In this document: positions 10,032 through 22,598 of the stretch, in pieces | Layout of the letters: each line of letters opens with the position of its first letter | Position numbering within the stretch: the stretch's first letter is position 1 | Assembly: GCA_004352715.1 (NCBI GenBank) | Contig: SCFE01000027.1 | Coordinates: 1,496,682-1,560,681, forward strand | Source: Hofstenia miamia | Taxonomy: Eukaryota; Xenacoelomorpha; Acoela | Length of the DNA stretch: 64,000 nt | Direction: 5' to 3' | The notes under the pieces: model-generated | Seen by the model: only the letters and a program-made list of their open reading frames with translations | What the model was told of the DNA's origin: nothing | Database searches by the model: none | Translations under genes and position numbers: made by a program

Positions 10032-10889
10032 TTAATATTTGTAGTCATATTGAAATCTTGCTGTCAAATCAACTTCATTATCCCGGTTTCGCACATTATG
10101 AAATTCCCACTTCATTTATTTACTATTTGCTATTGGAAATTGTGCACGCCTCAACATGTCCTATAGAACTGTTCTTATATATGTAATTATCATGTCTTAA
10201 AAGAGCATTTACAAAATGTAATGTAGTTAAACAATTGTCCGCTCATTGGTGTAAATATGGTGTGTGTCCTTTCTTACCAAGCGGACGAAAACGTCTTTCA
10301 CAAAGTAATATATGTTTGAAACAATCAATTTTATATAAAGAAGATATAAAAATAATAAAAATATTAATGATTTTAACTGTGCACAATACAATAAAATTTA
10401 TTTATTTTCATTTCCATATCTGCCAATATTGTCTAAAACTAACATTTTCATATTTTTCATGCAAATAATTGTAAATATTTCAAAAATCAAAATTTGTATA
10501 CATTATAATGAATAGTACCTCACAATGACCCAAAATCTAGATGGCATATTCGTCGTCGATGGGGAAATTTGGGTTAAGTATTAGTGACCAATTTTATTGA
10601 GTTTATTCCATAAACTTTAAACACATTTAAAATTATAAGTGGTGCCCCCTATTATTAGTGCAATTTTTCGAAAATACAGAATAATTATAACGCAGGAGTA
10701 CTATTAAATTATGTAATATGGACACATCGATTGTTAAGCATGTTCGAATGTAATGTTGAAAATTTGTACCCACATGTATTACTATGCATAAGTTATTTGA
10801 ACAGATTAACAAATTTTCATTGAAAATTCTGGTTTTAAAACATTTGTCCCTTCAATCAGATCTGAAGACAATGGGAGCAATATCTAACC
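10032..10889. other. No gene; one dispersed-repeat copy near 10714-10800
   Basis: AT-rich non-coding sequence. About 10714-10800 resembles 51367-51458 in the same orientation (shared ATGTAATRTT, ATTACT and GCATAAG blocks), a low-copy diverged repeat. Confidence 0.45.
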
Positions 10890-11219
10890 CAGACTTGTCA
10901 ACGAGCCGAAATTTTTAAGCTCGCTTCGTTTTACCTTTGAGCATTTTCGGCTCGCTGCATGGAACCTTTCAATGAGACTAGTTTCAGCTTGTTAATTTTT
11001 TTAAAAAAAAATATTGCGCTTTCAGAATTTTTTACATAGCATTTCCTATTCTTTAATAACTTTTTAAAACAAGAAAGATACATTGAATGAAAAAATTTTA
11101 TAATCAAATTAACAAGCAGAACTATAAATTAGCTTGACTTAATAGAGGCTCGTCTTGAGCTCGTTGTATATCCAATGCAGTGCTTTAGCTCGTCTCAGCT
11201 TCGCTAGTTGATAAGTCTA
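10890..11219 (+). mobile_element. MITE of a two-copy family, TIR CAGACTTGTCAACGAGCC
   Basis: About 330 bp. The left end CAGACTTGTCAACGAGCC is matched in inverted form at the right end with a few mismatches. A second copy lies in opposite orientation at 44738-45022. The interior is AT-rich and non-coding. Flanking 8-mers match poorly, so the insertion is old. hAT-like ends are possible. Confidence 0.7.
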
Positions 11220-13716
11220 AATCAACCTTCACTATTTTTAAGCCAAATATATTGTGACGTGCAGGTGGTGTTTTAAATATCTTTATTAATTCGTCCGTTA
11301 TTAGCGTTTAGATCTTTTTCAAAAAACCATTAAAAATAGAAAATTCCGGACCTTTTTATGTTCTTGATATTCATTGCGAATCTTTCACATTTGAAAATGT
11401 AGTTTCTTATCTTAATTTTTAGTTTCACTTGTTTTTGCGAAAATACAGGCGTAAATAATGGTCGTGCTACCCAAAAAAATATAACATTTCATTTCTCATT
11501 TAATCATTTAACCGGATAGGATTAAAATTGAAGTAATTTCTCGAAAAAGATGCCAAAAATACTCAAAATTCTTCATAACTTTGTAGAGTAATAATAATTA
11601 TCTGTAATTAGATAAAATTTCTACAGTGATTACATAATTATTTCTGCTAGTAAATATTTTAAAATTTGCACTGAAGGAAAAGGCGTTAGCGTTTATGCTT
11701 GACAGGTGTGAAACTCTTTAAATAACAAGTTCTTAATAATTATATTGGCCGCCATAAAGTCTGTTTAAATACTCAAACTCATCATAAAAATACTTCCGCG
11801 TTATTTTCTGTGCAGGTGCCATCACGTCTGATTCACATTTATATCTTTTTACTATTAGTATTTGTAAGTCATCATAGTGTTACACATTACCTCACACCTA
11901 AATTGAAACATCTTTTTACATTTTTATAGACGTATGGAGGGGGTGGGTTGGTGGTTAGCGACACCCTTACCCAAACCCAAAAAAATTAATATCAACCATA
12001 AAATATATTTTCTGAAATAGTTTTATTAATATTCATTTTTGATAGAACTGCCAAATTTTCGGAATACATGTAAGTGTGTAGTGAAATTTATTTGTTTAAT
12101 CGTCTTCGAAAGTTTTGAAGATAACGTGTTGAGAAATTTTTTCCACAATTCAATCCATCATATATATCGAGCATATAAATTCGACCAATAATTCTTCATA
12201 ATTTATAAAATATTTATCATCAATAATACTTTGGATGTCTTGGGCTTACCAAAAAACAATTTCTGTTTTACGAATACTCAATATTTCAATTTTTTGAATA
12301 TTTCTTAAAACTATATGTTAAGATTATAATTCTCCTATGAGCATGTAAAAATTCATTATATTAGTTAATTGGCAAGACATTGAATAATTTAGTTTGTGGT
12401 CTAATGGACCTCAATTGCCACCTGAGGGTTAATGAGATAATGTATCATTGAAATGCGTATCATCTCAAGGACGTTTAAACTTGCGGTTATAGATTGCTTT
12501 GGGAGCATTTTTTATCATATTAGCACCTGATAATTTTAGAAATTCGGATTGAAATCGGTTTGAAATTTAGTTAAAATATATATTTCGGGTTTGTGTTGAG
12601 CAAATCGTCTTCGGGTCTGATTCTAAAATTTCGACCCGATTCTACCTTTGATACGAATGTAATACGCTTAGTGAGAATATCTATTCTTTATGTTTTGTTT
12701 TTCTGTACCTTTCAAAAACAAAACCTCCTTTATTTTTCTACATTATTTGTATAAATATAAACTTTCCATCTTAAACTTCAGGATTTTCTCCGGAGAAAAA
12801 TTATTGGAATAGTTTTTGACCCAGCTTTCATCCGGAGCATGTCTAATTTATGTGACTGCTTTCCTGAATGTTTGCGTGTATTCCTTTTAAGTGATGATAC
12901 CCTCAAAAATTACATTCAGGATTTTGTTATGTACTAAGCTATGAACCTTTTTAGTAATGTTTATAGGTATGATACCATTTGTAATCGAGTCTTAACATTG
13001 TAATCTGTAGAGGATACGACCAGTAAACTTGTAAAACAAATACCTGGTGATCAGTTTTGACCCAAGAAATAGAAATTAAACATAAGTGTAAATTATTATT
13101 AGTATTGAGTTTGCGATGTCGTTCATCCAGAAATTTATTTTGCGTATCTAGATCCATAGCTATTGGAAGCTATAAGAGAACGTACTTAGGTGCCCACTTC
13201 ATGACACCAATTTTGAATTGCACATGCATTGTAATAACAAAGAATATATTTTGAATTTACTCTTCCACATATTTCGGTTTTTAATGGCATATTGAAATTT
13301 GTTTTCCATTTCAAGTTGGACTTATCTCCTATAGTTTATCAAATATACCAGTTTCGCTGAAGTCTCCGAGAAGGCAGAACATTGTGTTGATTTTATATCT
13401 ATTATCATTAGATTTTTGTGCTTATTTCGTGGACACAAGTTTTTACTCATTCTCCTAGAAAGTTCAAATCAATTTTACAAACTTTAATGCAGGTTTGCTT
13501 CAAAATTACTCATGAATGTTACTGTTTCTATTTTTTACTAATTATACCTCGATTACAAGCATATCTATTTCAAATATACGATTGTACTATTTATTTACAA
13601 TTTGAAGGGACAGTTTTTACATACGGGACGCTTAATGAGCATTGCATTGAGTACATCTTTTTACTTATTTTAGAATTTAGTTCAATATGCAAGCCCGTGT
13701 AAATTATTATTCCAAA
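11220..13716. other. No gene recognised
   Basis: AT-rich non-coding sequence; short open stretches (for example 12951-13254) are chance or antisense frames. No clear element ends. Confidence 0.45.
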
Positions 13717-14350
13717 GGAACATTTCATCTTGTTGGTGGAATATTTTTCTGTACTTACTGCAATTTTGCCATAAAAAGGACTCAACCGACAAGCAAATAA
13801 AATATAAGAAACATACTTTGGCAGTGGATAGCGTTTCCTCAAAAAGACTTAAACAAGCATCGATGGAAGGTACCATGAGACGGGCTACTGAAGCAAAATA
13901 AGCAAAAAACAATGTGACGTTCCAAATCATTGAAGCTTTTGCTGCTGCTAATATCCCGCTGAAAAAGTTAGATAAACCAAAGTTGAGGGGTTTTTTCTAG
14001 GCAACGGTTAAGGGTAGTGCGAACAATTTGGGATGACAGTGACTGTGGAAGATATACAATGTGAAAACGATTGAGCTAAAGGATCGAATAACGACGATGA
14101 ACATTTCGCTAACATTTGACGAGACGGAAGACAACTGTGCGAGACAAGTTCTGAACATATTGCAAATTTTTTCCCTAAAATGGAACAAAATCTGAAAAAA
14201 CCGAAAAACGAATGCGAAATTTTGTAATATTATTTGCGAAAAATAGTAGCGCAGGATGGAAAGGATTTCTTTTTAGTATTGGACACACTGATGTCTGGGA
14301 TATTTTTCACTGCTCAGAGAGAGGATTCACGGCTAATTTTTTTAAAAATC
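13717..14350 (+). pseudogene. Decayed hAT transposase (CGGBP1-like type)
   Basis: One frame with scattered stops holds, in order, a zinc-finger start FFCTYCNFAIKRTQPTSK, then SSKRLKQASMEGTMRRATEAK, then TFQIIEAFAAANIPLKKLD, KPKLRGFF, then IELKDRITTMNISLTFDETE and DNCARQVLNIL. This is the N-terminal half of hAT-family proteins related to CGG-repeat-binding protein 1: a CxxC zinc finger, the AFxxANIPL block and the first catalytic Asp in the FDET motif. At least five in-frame stops and one frameshift after the finger show it is dead. Downstream (to ~14500) the match fades. It could derive from a CGGBP1-like host gene, but decay inside repeat-rich DNA favours a transposon. Confidence 0.75.
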
Positions 14351-16154
14351 ATTTACGTGCTACCCGTTCCTAAGCTTAAAGTCTAAAGCCAATGGGAAAA
14401 CGCTTTCGACCGCTTCTCACAAGAACAATTCAATTCATAACTTAATTTGCTTACACTAGAAATCTCTACTTAAGCCCTATGTAGAATTTTATATCTCATA
14501 TTTTGGAAACGTAAATTATTTGGCCATAGACACATTGGAAGTAGAAACCTGAAGTATTTTGTGTTCTGGATGTTGTAAATTATTGATTAAATTTCAAATT
14601 ATTCTAATTCTCTATAATTGGTGTAATTTTAAGCGGTTGATTAGACACTACATATGTACCGTACAATGGACACCGCATTTCAAGACATTTTGTCTGAAAC
14701 TTAAGACAACCGCGTTTGATAGATCGTCTTTAATTTTCAATTTTCTTTGTTTTACAATAATGTTCGTCGCGTCGATGATTTACGATGTCGTGAACTTTGA
14801 TAGTTACAACAACTCTTACGCTTTCATGTTTCTATTTGCATTAATTTGGGTATTTCCATATACCTAAAGACATGCAGGCCTCTTGGAAAATTCCGAAAAA
14901 CCCCGTCATGTTTCCCGCAAAATTTAATAAATATTTCTTTAAAATCTATTCTGCCAGATTTACTCTGGAAAATTTTAGAAATTCATAAACATATAGAAGT
15001 TTGAACTCTTGCATTTTTCGAATTTCGGTTGCAAACACATTTAACGAAAATTGCAGCTGAGAAGGTTGAAACATCTTACTAGAAAACTATTTATGTTTGC
15101 ATCAGCAGAAAAAAATTACATGTTTATTTATTTACCAATCTATTTTTCAATGCTAAGTGAGATTAAATACAACAATGTAAACCATAATAATGTTCTTAGT
15201 GCTGCATTTAGCTTTATACATTTTCGCAATGATACAAATATAAACTAACTAAACCAACTAAGGCATTCACAATTTCAATTAAAAAACTTTTTAAGGCTAA
15301 TCAAAGAATTGATATATTGATATATAGAATATATAAAAAATTTTGCTAGAAATATAGTTATAATAGTTTTTAGTTTGCGTTATGCTATTTCAGCTTTTTT
15401 TATAACCATGTGTAATTTTCTAGATTAATACAGTTTAAATATACAGTATTCATACTTTTAAAAAAATATATATGTATACATGCATTTACATGTATTAGCT
15501 GTTGCCCGCGAATTACCAGGCCCGGCCTTGAAATTATCACCCCGTTGCAAATCTGACGTACGCTAGTACATTCATGTGCATTTGAAAAACAGTAGTGGGA
15601 CACCGTCTTTAATAAGTAATCTTTTAATTTGAATATAAATACATGTTTTATTCGTTAAAGAATTTTATATTGAAAGATGGAGCATTGATTGGACTTATTT
15701 AATAATGCAAACCATCTTGCTTCTGTTTTCATGGTAAATACATTTTTGAACGGTCGTGATTTAATCATAAATATTTTCTGTTAGTAATTATTAATTCTAA
15801 ATTTAATTTTAGTAAAATTCCCAGCCTTTATTTTAATTTTAAAATTATTTGCAAAGCCTATTTTGATTTGTCAAAGTTTTAGCTATATCTGTAGTACCAT
15901 TTTTAAGAAGTTAGATCTGTTACATAAGTTTCGAATTAATTGTAGTTTCTGATCATTCAAATACCTGTCAATTTAATACCTGTAATCGCGTGATCAGCAC
16001 TTGCGAAATTGTCACTCCTTGATAGTCCACGTTTCCAATAAATTCATGCGGAAACAATATTAAAGTAAACATTTATTACAAATCAATGTAGCTTTTAAAT
16101 TACGCATTGTATCTATTGTATTTTGTTTCAGCTAGTGTGATTTAAATTCAACCC
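14351..16154. other. No gene recognised
   Basis: AT-rich sequence; possibly the remaining, unreadable part of the hAT relic up to about 14500. Open stretches at 14559-14867 and 15051-15248 are low-complexity and lack motifs. Confidence 0.4.
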
Positions 16155-16653
16155 ATCGGGAGGATTTCTTCTCCCTATCAAACTAAAAAAATTGTGAAGT
16201 TTTCTTAAGGAGACTTTGTTGGCCATCATAATCCTCTAATATATTATTTTCCAAATACCTGCTCATTTCATTTATGCATAGTTTTTCAACCGGGGGTGTA
16301 GTCTTTCAATGTTTGCAAAAAAACTATTATTATTGTTAATATGAAAAAAATGATGTAAATTATACACGAAAATGTTATTTAATAATTTATGAATGAATTA
16401 TAAGGAATTCCATCGTTTCCAACGGTTAAAACCAATATTTCATGTATTTCAAAAATTCTCAAATGACTAAATCTGATGATGCCATCAAACATAATTCCGG
16501 GATCCCACTTCCGAACATTCCAAGGTTATAGTGCATTATATGACGAATATTTGTGGAAAGTTTCGTTTTAAGAGCATAAGCTAATCCAGAGTTAGATAGG
16601 GAGAAGACATCCTCACAAGCATGAGAAGCCCAAAAAAGTGCATGTCGAATAGT
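16155..16653 (+). repeat. Dispersed repeat family R1, copy A
   Basis: About 500 bp similar along its whole length to 26158-26661. Shared blocks are GGAGGATTTCTTC, CTTAAGGAGA/CTTAATGAGA, AAACCAATATTT, GAATATTTGTG and GAGAAGCCCA. The two ends are imperfect inverted repeats of each other (GAGGATTTCTTCTCCCTATC against the complement of the 3' part), which suggests a DNA transposon. Non-coding. Confidence 0.7.
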
Positions 16654-17009
16654 AAAGGACAACTAGATTTTTAGAGATATCCTAAAACCAAAGCAATTTA
16701 TGTGGCCTGTTGTACTTCAAAAAGATTTGCGCTTGAATTTTAGAGGTTATGACACATTTTTAAAGGCCCCTAAAATCATATGTGTACAATGTACCTCTAA
16801 TCTAAAATATCTACCCATGCTGTTTACTGCCCCCCCCCATGAAAAATTTGAGCAAATTTTCGAATCATCAGCAGGTTTCTATCTAATCGTCCATTTTTTT
16901 CTTATTGTACGTGCATATTTTTTTTTAATCTAAATGCTTATAATTGCAAATTTTCAATATTTTTATCATTTTGAGTTGAATCTTGGTTTTTACCACCAAA
17001 CTGTAGTTA

Positions 17010-17384
17010 GGTCCGATTCACACGAAGCAGATTTTGGAGGGGAATTCCTTAAATTCTTTAGTTAACCATTGAAATGTAAACACTTGAAAATCATATAATT
17101 GTAGTTACACGTTGCCGCTTTTATGGTTCAATACAGTTTTACTCTCTATTATTGCGATCACTGAGTGTGATAAAGATATTTTTAAAAAACGTAAAGAAAT
17201 AATCGCAAAATATGCGCTAATTGCATTCACACGAACGGGATGTTTCAATAAACCGCCTGTTCTATCAAACTTCAGTAGATTTACAAGAAGTTGAGGGGAA
17301 TCGCATTCACACAGTGATTGTTTTTTACTCAAACCAATTAACTTAGGAATTCCCCTCCAAAATCTGCCTCGTGTGAATCGGGAC
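17010..17384. mobile_element. MITE with ~40-bp TIRs and TTA duplication (PIF/Harbinger-like)
   Basis: The left end reads GGTCCGATTCACACGAAGCA and the right end is its inverted copy with few mismatches; similarity continues through GATTTTGGAGGGGAATTCCT for about 40 bp. The element is flanked by TTA (17007-17009 and 17385-17387). A 3-bp TWA duplication and a GG-C-C start fit PIF/Harbinger. It lies only 23 bp from the next MITE. Confidence 0.85.
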
Positions 17385-17407
17385 TTATCCTGGAATATTT
17401 CTATTTA

Positions 17408-17617
17408 AAGGGGTGCCACACGATGGGCTTTTGTGCTAGGTTAAAACACTTAAGTCACCGGTAAATGCACTACGTGTAGCATCTGTTCCCGTGCGAGGTA
17501 ATTGCAGGATAATGACTCTCGGAGCATGTGCCAGGGCATGAGTTCATCGTGTGGTATGCCAAAGAGCACTTAACATAGTTCATTTGACTCGGGACAAAGC
17601 CCCGTGTGGCACTCCTT
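17408..17617. mobile_element. MITE with TIR AAGGGGTGCCACACG and TA duplication
   Basis: 210 bp. The ends AAGGGGTGCCACACG and, inverted, AAGGAGTGCCACACG are flanked by TA (17406-17407 and 17618-17619). A second internal inverted pair (CACACGATG near the left end, CATCGTGTG near 17550) gives subterminal repeats. A TA duplication suits Tc1/mariner-type or related elements. Non-coding. Confidence 0.8.
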
Positions 17618-18097
17618 TACTTTCACTTGATGAATGGGTGTTTACTTAGCAATGTTTGATGTTGTCCTCTTAATGTTTTTTTCATCTGCAACATGGATGT
17701 ATATTTGAACAACAACTGTCTGGTCAATTGTCTTCACTAGCATTTCTTGTAAACATGGATCCGAAAAAGCGTTCCACTCCAATCTCACTTGGGAGGATCT
17801 TTATAATTCTCAAACTTTTCCTAAAAATTTTAAAACTTTTTTACCCCGAGCCCATAGAAGAATAACCGAAAATGTTTCCAATGGAATTTTGAGATGTTTT
17901 TGCATGTAGTTGATTTTTACTATATTTTTTAATACTATTAAATGTTGAAAGGCCGAATTAAGTCCACTCTTGTGCCAGGAAATATTAATACTGCCAAAAA
18001 CCATTTATTATTCATTTAATGTTCAATATTTTCATTAGATAGATGTATGTAGAATATTAATTATAACCAATAATATTTTTTACATCATACTCTAAAC

Positions 18098-18517
18098 CAG
18101 TGGTTTTCAACCTTTTTTTACCCATGGACACCTTTTCCTTTAATTTTTTAGCTGGACCTTCCCACTGCAATAAAATCACTAATAAAATAGTCGAGAAATT
18201 GTTAATAAAACAAAATACATCATAATTATCAATTATTTAAGATATAGTATACGATTATGATTTTTTTGAAGGAAAACTCAGCTAAAATGTCTTTGGTTTT
18301 GTCTTTTACTTAAATGCTATAAAAATAGATTATCTGCGTCAATATTTTTACTTTTAGTTTTTTGAAATATTGCAAATTTCTGTAAAAATTCCATTCTCAG
18401 TAATGAAAACCGTTTGGAATTAGAATTGACATATGGAGCACTAAAATGTCACCGTGGACCTACAGTAAAGTTACATTAACCCATATAGTCCATAAGGACC
18501 CCGATTGAGAACCACTG
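18098..18517. mobile_element. hAT-type MITE, TIR CAGTGGTTTTCAACC
   Basis: 420 bp. The left end CAGTGGTTTTCAACC and the right end, inverted, CAGTGGTTCTCAATC are flanked by CTCTAAAC and TTCTAAAC (7 of 8 identical; the hAT-typical NTCTANAN pattern). The interior is AT-rich with no transposase. Confidence 0.88.
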
Positions 18518-18525
18518 TTCTAAAC

Positions 18526-19224
18526 AATCATTACAGGAGCAGGTGATTTTGTCAGTTAACTCATAATGTCCCTGTCGAGTGTGAAAACTATTCTCCACAC
18601 TGAAACATTAATTTGAAAACGTGTTTTTTGTATTTATATGGGATGAAAAAATTATATATATGTTTAATATGTTAATGCTATCCTGAATTTTTAAAAATCT
18701 GCTAAAACCCATTAAAAGCCTTTCCAGTTCACCTCATTTTTTTAAATGAAAAGTGTACTACTGTATGCCCTTGCATTGCAAAAGGCAAACAGTTATATTT
18801 TACTTCCGTTTCCAAAACTTTTGGCACACCTCTTTGTGAATATTAAAATCATAGGCATGTATTTGTTGTGCGCTGATGCAATTAATAATGTAAATCTGTT
18901 TGCAAATCTAACTGATAGCTACGCAGATGTTTGTCGTTTCCTTGCTACCGAGAAATTGATGTACGGAAAATCGAATAAATATCTAATTTGTACAGTTCGA
19001 TACAATTTTCTTGCAATTCTAAATTCGCTAATTAATTATTAAACAATTGTTTTGTTTCTGCTAGCATTCATCGCTATTGGGCAGCTGTATTTTCACCCGC
19101 TAGGTGTACTCAATTATTCATCGTTCATTGGCCAATTGCATTTAATGTAAAATTTAATTTTATTGTAACCGTTTTGCTTGTTTAAATCTATGTGTAGTTA
19201 AATGTTTTCAAATTGGCTTACTAC
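18526..19224. other. No gene recognised upstream of the candidate signal exon
   Basis: AT-rich sequence. If 19225-19276 is the first coding exon, its 5' UTR and promoter would lie here, but no core promoter motif is convincing. Confidence 0.35.
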
Positions 19225-19276
19225 ATGCACATAATCCGATATTTCCTCACTATTATCATTTACTCTTTTGTGTCAG
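19225..19276 (+). CDS. Candidate signal-peptide exon of the Dscam-like gene
   Basis: ATG is followed by 17 codons, MHIIRYFLTIIIYSFVS plus one base, then a donor GTATGG. This has the form of a signal peptide: a positive n-region (R5) and a hydrophobic core. It ends in phase 1, exactly what the Ig1 exon at 22486 needs; joining gives an Asp codon followed by CSYQGPIV. A rival hydrophobic frame lies at 20506-20588. AT-rich DNA readily yields such peptides, so transcript evidence is required. Confidence 0.4.
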
Positions 19277-22200
19277 GTATGGTTTTAATTTTTTTCGTAA
19301 GTGGGCGTGTTTTTTCAACATTTTACTATACTTTAGTATCATTAATATTATATATTTTGACTACTAAAATATTTTTGCATGATAATTATTTAGCTATTCA
19401 TAAATACATTCAATTAATTATAACTGTGTTTTTACACAAAACCCCATTAATTTTTTCTTTATCGAGAATTAACTAGGGCTCGGCGGTAGGCCGAAAAGAA
19501 ACGAAACCGCGGTTTTCATTCAAAATCGAAACCGAATCGAAAAAAAATGAAAATCGAGTCAGATCGAATGTTATTTCCAATAAAAAATTTTGATTTTCAG
19601 TATCGTTATCAATTTGGTTTTCATCTTAGAATATACTAAGTTATGTTTGTGGAAATATATTCTATCAGCAGCCCCTAACCAATAGAGTCTACAAACCATA
19701 AGCTCAAAAAACTTCACTTGATATCCATTTTTTATTATTTTTACAATATTTTTCGATTTCTTAGACGAATTGATAAATTTTACATTCAACAGTTCGATTA
19801 CTTTTTGCCGCAATTACTCTGTAGATGATATAGAAAACAGAATTCGTATATGTGCATGCTAGTCAAGTGTGAAACGTCAATTATTTCGATATTTGTAATC
19901 TTATTCACACACTCTTTCGAATCTTTGAAGAGAATGTGTCTTGGAATGCTTATTAATACTAAAACATTTAGTCAGCAGTATGTGCATGTCTTATTTCTTC
20001 AACGTTATAGTTTTCGCGTTAATTATTGGCGTTTATAAATTAGTGGGTTTTTCAATTGAGACCAAGGGCTGCAAAGCTCATTTTGATTTACTGTATTTCG
20101 CGGACAATTTAACAAACGCGAAAGTACATTTTCGCGTATGTGATATTATTTTTTGAAATAATTGATAGAATTTGTGCAGATCAAACCCGACTTTCTCAAA
20201 GTTCATTTAGCATTTACATTTTTGTTCAAACAACAAAATGAAAATTTAATTTTAAGCAACCATCTGATCCCCGAGTTTTCTACTCTAATTATTAATTCAA
20301 CATATATTTTTGCGTTCATTATGCGGTTGTCTCCTTACTATCGCTACGTTCCTTTCGCACGTGGGTTATTTTTTATGCAGACACTCACAATTACCGTATC
20401 AAGGCATTTCAAAGTTTAAATTGCATTAATGTGATTATTGAAATTTGTAAATCTATATTCAAATTCAAACTGGTGATAAAAACTAAAATTCCTGTTATTT
20501 ACTCAATGTTGGTAAATATTGTTTATTCATATGTTGGCTTGGTGTGGGTTCTCTCCATACTCATTTTCTTGCCCTGTTCATGTTTGGGTGTTGGTGGGCT
20601 TGCCCATTCAAGTTAATATATTTATTAATATATATTGTAAATTATATATTTAAACTAATCTACACACACTTTCGCTTATCTATTTAGCTTTTACCATAAC
20701 TTCGATTTTTATTTATTTGAACTAGACCGATGGTATTTAAATTCTGTAAAATTCCTTTAGCTTCTTGCAGATAGGTGCGGGCCTCTCCTAATAATTTGAT
20801 TAGAATTTTGTGCTAATATTCGATATTTTTCGCTGATTGTCGGAAAAAATTTTTCTTTAAATGTCGGATAATAGCTGCGTATACAGATGACAAGGTGGAA
20901 TGTTTTACGTGCCGCATTTCTTGAATTTTTTAATTTTATCGGTTTTGAAATATATTTCGGTGATATCTTGAAAATTTGTGCAGAGCTTCATTCTGGAACC
21001 CATGGGAACTACATTCGTACAAACCCTAAATGTGGTAATTCAAATTAATTGTGAGAAAAATTCTGTCTCCTTCGGTACTTTAATTAATTATGAACGTTTT
21101 AATGTGTAGCATGATGCATAAAATGAGTAAATGTACCACTCCTTCTACTCAAAAAGTGTGAATAACCTTTTTCACCAGATTCAATAGTGAATTATGTTCA
21201 GGCGGAATATTGTCAAACAATTTTATTTTGTATTTATTATGTTTTTTTATAAAAATGGACTATTCTAACTACACCAGACTAAAAGAGTTCACACAAAGTT
21301 CTCATTTGCATACAATTCAACGCTAAAATATCATGCAGCACCCAAGACGCATTAGAAAAGTTATTAATTTTTAAAAAATTCCCTTTGTCACGTTCTTTTT
21401 AGCAAAATATAACGTCTGCTCATGGTGTAGCTACTTCAGTTTACTTCTTTAAATTAATTATTATTGTGAAGATTATTTCAAATTAATTTCCATGGCCATA
21501 TCTTGATCTCTGAATCATGCAATGATTTTTTCATCGCATATCACAGTATTAATTACAACGATAAGTGCATTGAATTCTTTTGAGAATTAAACAGCACTAT
21601 GATCATTATTTAATTTACAATTGACCTTGTTTTAGATCATGAAATACAATTGAATGTTACCAGACGGATAAATTAATTTTTTCCTTCAATGAATTTGAAT
21701 TTGTGGAGGCAAATATGAATCATTTTCCTTTAAAATCGAGGTTTTCAGACATTGATTCTCATTGGTTTTTTATTTTTTATCAGTTGCTTTTAAAGCAGTA
21801 ATTTTGTGTATGCCATCTTTCGGCTCTTATTTGAATCTGATGAAGCATATTTAAAACTATGTGTTTATTCAAAGAAAGAAGTGGTTCTTACTGAATATAG
21901 CCTGAAATTGATTTTTTAACTCTAACATATCTGGAAGAACTAAATCAGTTTTAAAAATCTTATTGAGTAAATCATTTAACTAAACTACATTTATATTTTG
22001 TATTGTACAGAAAACTGACCATTGATAACATCATAACAATAAGGTATAGTAGATTTAGTTGAAAAGAAATCTTGAAACGTACCAATCGTTGACAAAAATC
22101 ACGTGACACTATCACGTGACAATTGTTTTTTATATGTTTTTATAAAGAAAGAGGATATGCCAACGCATATTGAAATGTACAAGTTTCTCGAATTATACAT

Positions 22201-22485
22201 TATCCCTCTCAATACCCAAAGCGGCAAAAATGGTTTCTTTTTCTGATAACTGCTTGCATTTTATAATCCAGTTTTGCCATATAGCTAAAGAAACATCAGT
22301 ATGTGTTGTTGCACAAGTAATGTTTGTTATATTTAACATTTGCTGCCAACAGCATTGTTATGCACCGACACGCATACACTATACACATACTGCACTACAG
22401 CATGTTAATCAATAAAAATTGTAAAGCATTTTAAGTTTTTTATCCATTAATTTTTAATTGAAAATCTCTAATTTTACTTTTTTAG
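19277..22485. other. Probable first intron; no other gene seen
   Basis: AT-rich non-coding sequence. It contains a Phe-rich ORF (19850-20156) without motifs and two CACGTG boxes near 22099-22120. Confidence 0.4.
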
Positions 22486-22598
22486 ACTGCAGTTATCAGG
22501 GTCCAATTGTCACAGTTTCCCCTCAGAATAAACTATGGTTGTTAAATTCTCTAGGAGGAAAACTCGACTGCATTGTAAAGGGAACGCCGCCTTTCAAG
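22486..22598 (+). CDS. Dscam: Dscam-like exon: Ig1 first half
   Basis: Acceptor TTTTTTAG, donor GTCAGT. It enters in phase 1 and leaves in phase 0. It encodes YQGPIVTVSPQNKLW and the first core Cys in GGKLDCIVKG. The GPIV...N start corresponds to the beginning of Dscam Ig1. The exon breaks just before the Ig tryptophan, which lies in the next exon. Confidence 0.88.

Noticed and set aside
13591-14188. Minus-strand ORFs over the hAT transposase relic
   Set aside because: Antisense shadows; the protein match is on the plus strand.
14559-14867. 102-codon ORF
   Set aside because: Phe/Ile/Leu-rich composition as expected from AT-rich DNA; no domain, no splice context.
18746-19042. 98-codon ORF
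   Set aside because: No recognisable motif, no supporting signals; likely chance.
19478-19565. TAGGGCTCGGCGGTA... start resembling a hAT-type repeat end
   Set aside because: No matching inverted end or target duplication could be found.
20431-20616. Hydrophobic frame with ATG at 20506 as signal-peptide exon
   Set aside because: It could end in phase 1, but its possible donor (GTGTTG) is weak and the n-region lacks a positive charge. The exon at 19225-19276 fits better.
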